The notes under the pieces: generated by a model
Told to the model about the DNA's origin: nothing
Database searches by the model: none
Seen by the model: the letters and a program-made list of their open reading frames with translations, nothing else
Position numbers and translations under genes: made by a program
In this document: in pieces, positions 60,877 through 64,000 of the stretch
Position numbering within the stretch: the first letter of the stretch is position 1
Layout of the letters: each line of letters begins with the position of its first letter
DNA from: Ancylobacter novellus DSM 506
GTDB taxonomy: Bacteria > Pseudomonadota > Alphaproteobacteria > Rhizobiales > Xanthobacteraceae
NCBI RefSeq assembly: GCF_000092925.1
Contig: NC_014217.1
Coordinates: forward strand, 3,844,001-3,908,000
DNA: 64,000 bases
Reading direction: 5' to 3'

Positions 60877-63800
60877 TCAGCCGCCGTTCTTCTCCGCCTC
60901 CATCCGCGCCTTCAGCGCGAGCAGGGCGGCGAAGGGCGAATCCGGATCGACCGGCTTGTCGCGGCGGGCATCGTTGCGGTTGTCCGGGCGCGAGCCGAAG
61001 CGGTCGTGCCGGTTGTCCCCGCGGTCCTGGCGGTTGTCGGGACGGTTGCCGCGGTCCGGGCGGTCGCCGCGATCCTGGCGCGGGGGGCGATTGCCCTGGC
61101 GCTGGTCGTCGCGGCGGTCACCACGGGCCTGCGCGCCCTCGCCCTCGGGACGGCGCTCGCGGCGCTGGTCGTCGCGAGGGGGACGGCGGCCACCATTCTC
61201 CGGCCGGTCGCGGCGGAAATCGGGACGCCCGCCCTCGGCCGGCGCGCCGGGGGCGGCGTCGGTGCGCGGGCCGCGATTCTGTTGGGCGCCGTCGCGATTG
61301 CCCTGGTTTCCACCCGAATGCGCCCCCTTGCGCTGATGCGCCGGGCGGTGCTGCCCCGGCGGACGGCCGGGACGCCAGACCTCGATCATCGCCGGCTCGG
61401 CAGGAGCGGCGTCAGCGGGGGCGGCTTCGGTCGAAGCGGCTTCGGCAACAGGCTCTTCGGCCGAGATGGCTTCGATGGCTTCGGCGGCTTCCGCCACCGG
61501 CGCCTCGACGGCCTCGGCCGCCACCTCTTCGATCACGGCCTCTTCGACGATGGCTTCCACCACCGCCTCGGATTCCGCCGCGACGACGGCAACCTCTTCC
61601 AAGGCCGGCTCGACCGTGTGGTCGAACACCGGATCGGCGAAGACCTCGCCGCTCACCGCGGTCGCATCGACCGTGATGGTCTCGACGATTTCCACCGGCT
61701 CGGAGGCGGGCACCTCTTCCAGCGCGGGCTCAACCGTCTGGTCGAAAGCGACGTCGGTGCCGACCGGCACTTCTGCCGCGGTTTCGGCCACCGTTTCGGC
61801 GACGGCTTCCGCAGCAATCTCGGTGGCGGGCGCTTCAGCCGTCGGCGCGGCTTCCACCGGCGCAATTTCCACCGGGGCGGGACGGCGCTCCATGCGGTAG
61901 CCGAGCGAGCGCAGGATCGAGGCGAAGTCCTCGCCGGCGCAGCCGGCCAGCGAGGTCATGGCGACGGTGGCGATGAAGCCGTTGCCGTCGAAGGCGCCGG
62001 CCGGCTTCTCGCCGGGAGCGCTCGGCCGCCAGGCCAGCGCCGGGCGGATCAGGTCGGCGAGGCGCTCGAGGATGTCGACGCGCACCGCCCGCTCGCCGGC
62101 GACGCGGAAGCCGACGGCGCGGTAGAGCCCCTTCTGGATCTCCGGGTCGACCGGGATCGAGGTGCGGCCCGAGGCGGCCAGATGCGGCAGCTCGTCGAGC
62201 CCCTTCTGCTGCAGGCCGCCATGCTTGAGCGCCCAGAGCTGGGCGGCGAGCGCGCGCGGCGCCGGCTTCAGCAGGGTCGGGACGTAGATGTGGTGGGCGC
62301 CGAAGCGCACGCCGTGGCTGCGCAGCACCGCCCGCGCCTCCTGCGGCAGGCCCTTCATCTCCTCGGCGACCTTGTGGCGCTCCAGCACGCCGAGCGACTC
62401 GACGATCTGGAAGGCGATGCCGCGGGCGATGCCGGTGACGTCCTCGGCGCGGCCGAGCACCATCAGCGGGCCGAGCAGCTTCTCGATATGCGCCTTCAGC
62501 CACAGGTCGATGCGCGCCTGCACCGAATCCCGCGCCGGGCCGGTGAGATGCTCGTCGGCGATGATCTTCAGCCGGGGGCTGAGCACTTCCTCGCCGGGGA
62601 TGAGCTTGGCGACCGGATCGCCGATCCAGCGCAGCGTGCCGTCGGTGGAGAGCACGAAGGCATCGTCCGCCGCCTCGGCGAGCCGGGCGGCGCGCGCCTC
62701 GATCTCGCCGGCCAGCGCCTTCTGCGCCGTCGAGCGCAGCGCCTTCGCCTCGGGACCGCCGGCGGAAGCGTCCGCCGCGAACTGGAAGCCGAGCAGATGG
62801 CCGATCACATGGCCTTCCACGACGACGTCGCCGGTCTTGGTGATTTCAGTTTCGAGCATCGCGTTCTCTCGCAGGCGCCTCATCAGCACGCTGGTCCGGC
62901 GATCGACGAAGCGGTGGGCGAGCCGCTCGTGAAGCGCATCGGAAAGCCTGTCTTCCACACGGCGTGTGACGCCTTGCCAGTGTTCCGGGTCGTCGAGCCA
63001 ATCCGGCCGGTTCGCCGCGAAGGTCCAGGTGCGGACCTGCGCAATGCGTCCCGACAGCGTGTCTATGTCACCTTCCGCTCGGTCCGCCAAGGCCACTTGT
63101 TTGGCGAACCAGTCGGTGGAGAGCCGTCCGCGCTGCATCAGATCGCTGTAGACGGTCGCCACGAGGTCGGAATGCGAGGCCGGCGAGACCTTGCGATAGT
63201 CGGGAAGCTGGCAGGCTTCCCACAGCCGCTCCACCGCATTGGCGCTGGTGGCGAAGCGCCTGATCGCCGGGTCGCCGGCGAGCCGCTCCAGCACCAGCAC
63301 GTCGTCGGCCGTGGGCGCGCGGGTCAGTCCCTCCTCGCGCGGCGGGATGGCGAGCGAACGATTCAGGGTTTCGATCGACGCGAAGTCCATCGCGCTGTTG
63401 CGCCATTGCAGCACCCGGTGCGCATCGAAGGCGTGCGCCTCCAGCCGCTCGACCAGTTCGGCGTCGAAGGGCGTGCAGCGCCCGGTGGTGCCGAAGGTGC
63501 CGTCGCGCTGGGCGCGGCCGGCGCGGCCGGCGATCTGCGCCAGCTCGCCCGGATTGAGCTTGCGGAACTGCCAGCCGTCGAACTTCACGTCGCCGGCGAA
63601 GGCGACATGGTCGACGTCGAGGTTCAGCCCCATGCCGATGGCGTCGGTGGCGACGAGATAGTCGACGTCGCCATTCTGGTACATGGCGACCTGGGCGTTG
63701 CGGGTGCGCGGCGAGAGCGCGCCGAGCACCACCGCCGCGCCGCCGCGCTGGCGGCGGATCAGCTCGGCTATGGCGTAGACCTCGTCGGCCGAGAAGGCGA

Positions 63801-64000
63801 CGATGGCCGAGCGGCGCGGCAGGCGGGTGATCTTCTTCTCGCCGGCGAAGGTGAGGTTGGACAGGCGCGGCCGCCCGAGGATGGAGACGCCCGGCAACAG
63901 CTTCTCCACCAGCGGGCGCATGGTGGCGGCGCCCAGCAGCAGCGTCTCCTCGCGCCCGCGCAGATTGAGCATGCGGTCGGTAAAGACATGGCCGCGGTCG
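60877..64000 (-). CDS. Suv3-like ATP-dependent RNA helicase with long disordered tail (N-terminus beyond window)
   Basis: The frame is open to base 64000, so the N-terminal RecA domain with Walker A is outside; about 1040 residues are visible. Present are DRGHVFTDRMLNLRGREETLLLG, helicase motif IV (AIVAFSADEVYAIAELI), motif V (VATDAIGMGLNLDVDHVAF) and motif VI (QIAGRAGR), then the Suv3-type helical region. The C-terminal 350 residues are low complexity: an acidic Glu/Ala/Val stretch with a duplicated FD(Q/H)TVEPALEEV, then an Arg/Asp/Asn/Gly-rich tail (RPDNRQDRGDNRHD). Such tails bind RNA or form assemblies in RNA-decay helicases. The role is probably RNA degradation or ribosome-related remodelling. 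Confidence 0.9.
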   Translation of the reverse strand, partial: DRGHVFTDRMLNLRGREETLLLGAATMRPLVEKLLPGVSILGRPRLSNLTFAGEKKITRLPRRSAIVAFSADEVYAIAELIRRQRGGAAVVLGALSPRTRNAQVAMYQNGDVDYLVATDAIGMGLNLDVDHVAFAGDVKFDGWQFRKLNPGELAQIAGRAGRAQRDGTFGTTGRCTPFDAELVERLEAHAFDAHRVLQWRNSAMDFASIETLNRSLAIPPREEGLTRAPTADDVLVLERLAGDPAIRRFATSANAVERLWEACQLPDYRKVSPASHSDLVATVYSDLMQRGRLSTDWFAKQVALADRAEGDIDTLSGRIAQVRTWTFAANRPDWLDDPEHWQGVTRRVEDRLSDALHERLAHRFVDRRTSVLMRRLRENAMLETEITKTGDVVVEGHVIGHLLGFQFAADASAGGPEAKALRSTAQKALAGEIEARAARLAEAADDAFVLSTDGTLRWIGDPVAKLIPGEEVLSPRLKIIADEHLTGPARDSVQARIDLWLKAHIEKLLGPLMVLGRAEDVTGIARGIAFQIVESLGVLERHKVAEEMKGLPQEARAVLRSHGVRFGAHHIYVPTLLKPAPRALAAQLWALKHGGLQQKGLDELPHLAASGRTSIPVDPEIQKGLYRAVGFRVAGERAVRVDILERLADLIRPALAWRPSAPGEKPAGAFDGNGFIATVAMTSLAGCAGEDFASILRSLGYRMERRPAPVEIAPVEAAPTAEAPATEIAAEAVAETVAETAAEVPVGTDVAFDQTVEPALEEVPASEPVEIVETITVDATAVSGEVFADPVFDHTVEPALEEVAVVAAESEAVVEAIVEEAVIEEVAAEAVEAPVAEAAEAIEAISAEEPVAEAASTEAAPADAAPAEPAMIEVWRPGRPPGQHRPAHQRKGAHSGGNQGNRDGAQQNRGPRTDAAPGAPAEGGRPDFRRDRPENGGRRPPRDDQRRERRPEGEGAQARGDRRDDQRQGNRPPRQDRGDRPDRGNRPDNRQDRGDNRHDRFGSRPDNRNDARRDKPVDPDSPFAALLALKARMEAEKNGG

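Overview
The window is high-GC chromosomal DNA. Its housekeeping blocks (rplU-rpmA-GNAT-obgE-proB; and, on the minus strand, helicase, S4 protein, 7Fe ferredoxin, CarD, RpoH), together with a sigma-32 carrying an RpoH box and a CarD regulator, point to an alphaproteobacterium, most likely of the order Hyphomicrobiales (Rhizobiales). A closer assignment, for example to Xanthobacteraceae, would be a guess. There is no rRNA, CRISPR array, integrase or transposase in view. There are two tRNAs: Ser-CGA and Arg-CCT.

Region 1 (1-12.3 kb, carbon catabolism). An oxidoreductase cut by the window edge is preceded by a chimeric scar that fuses the start of an amidohydrolase to the end of a TctA permease. 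A GntR regulator faces it across a palindromic operator. A leftward set follows: tctC-tctB-tctA, iron alcohol dehydrogenase, succinate-semialdehyde-type aldehyde dehydrogenase, a second GntR regulator, a CaiB/BaiF CoA-transferase and a crotonase-fold protein lacking both usual catalytic glutamates. Similar ATCATA-type palindromes lie upstream of tctC and of the CoA-transferase. The substrate is unknown; a short hydroxy acid is a reasonable hypothesis.

Region 2 (12.5-20.1 kb). A membrane-anchored alpha/beta hydrolase, a convergent RND efflux pump with its lipoprotein adaptor, an exported epoxide-hydrolase-like enzyme, and a cytochrome P460 gene broken by a one-base deletion.

Region 3 (20.2-35.4 kb, D-apionate catabolism). 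Rightward: RuBisCO-like protein, 3-oxo-isoapionate kinase (oiaK), D-apionate oxidoisomerase (apnO), a TRAP transporter (dctPQM) and a FadR/NanR-like regulator. Leftward and convergent: a sugar ABC transporter (binding protein, an unusual ATPase-permease fusion, a second permease) ending in D-apionate lactonase (apnL). A divergent SMP-30 lactonase lies beyond. An identical 15-base element with an extended -10 box and a GGTATA hexamer lies upstream of both operons, so they are probably co-regulated. Lactone or acid would enter by the ABC or TRAP system, be opened by ApnL, oxidised and isomerised by ApnO, phosphorylated by OiaK and cleaved by the RuBisCO-like protein.

Region 4 (35.5-46.4 kb). 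Glucoamylase plus polyphosphate glucokinase, a GNAT enzyme, an ArsR/SRPBCC pair, a DHFR-like protein, tRNA-Ser, a membrane-anchored small protein, and rplU-rpmA-GNAT-obgE-proB.

Region 5 (46.4-54.6 kb). One strikingly AT-rich PIN-like nuclease gene, probably acquired by transfer, a serine hydrolase, a complete polyamine-type ABC transporter (SBP, potA, potB, potC) and a DUF72 protein. Four long palindromic intergenic repeats of two subtypes lie between 45.0 and 58.0 kb.

Region 6 (54.7-64 kb). A small exported protein, tRNA-Arg, a nuclease-like protein, an M48 lipoprotein protease, rpoH, carD, fdxA, an S4 RNA-binding protein and a Suv3-like helicase with a long disordered tail that runs off the window.
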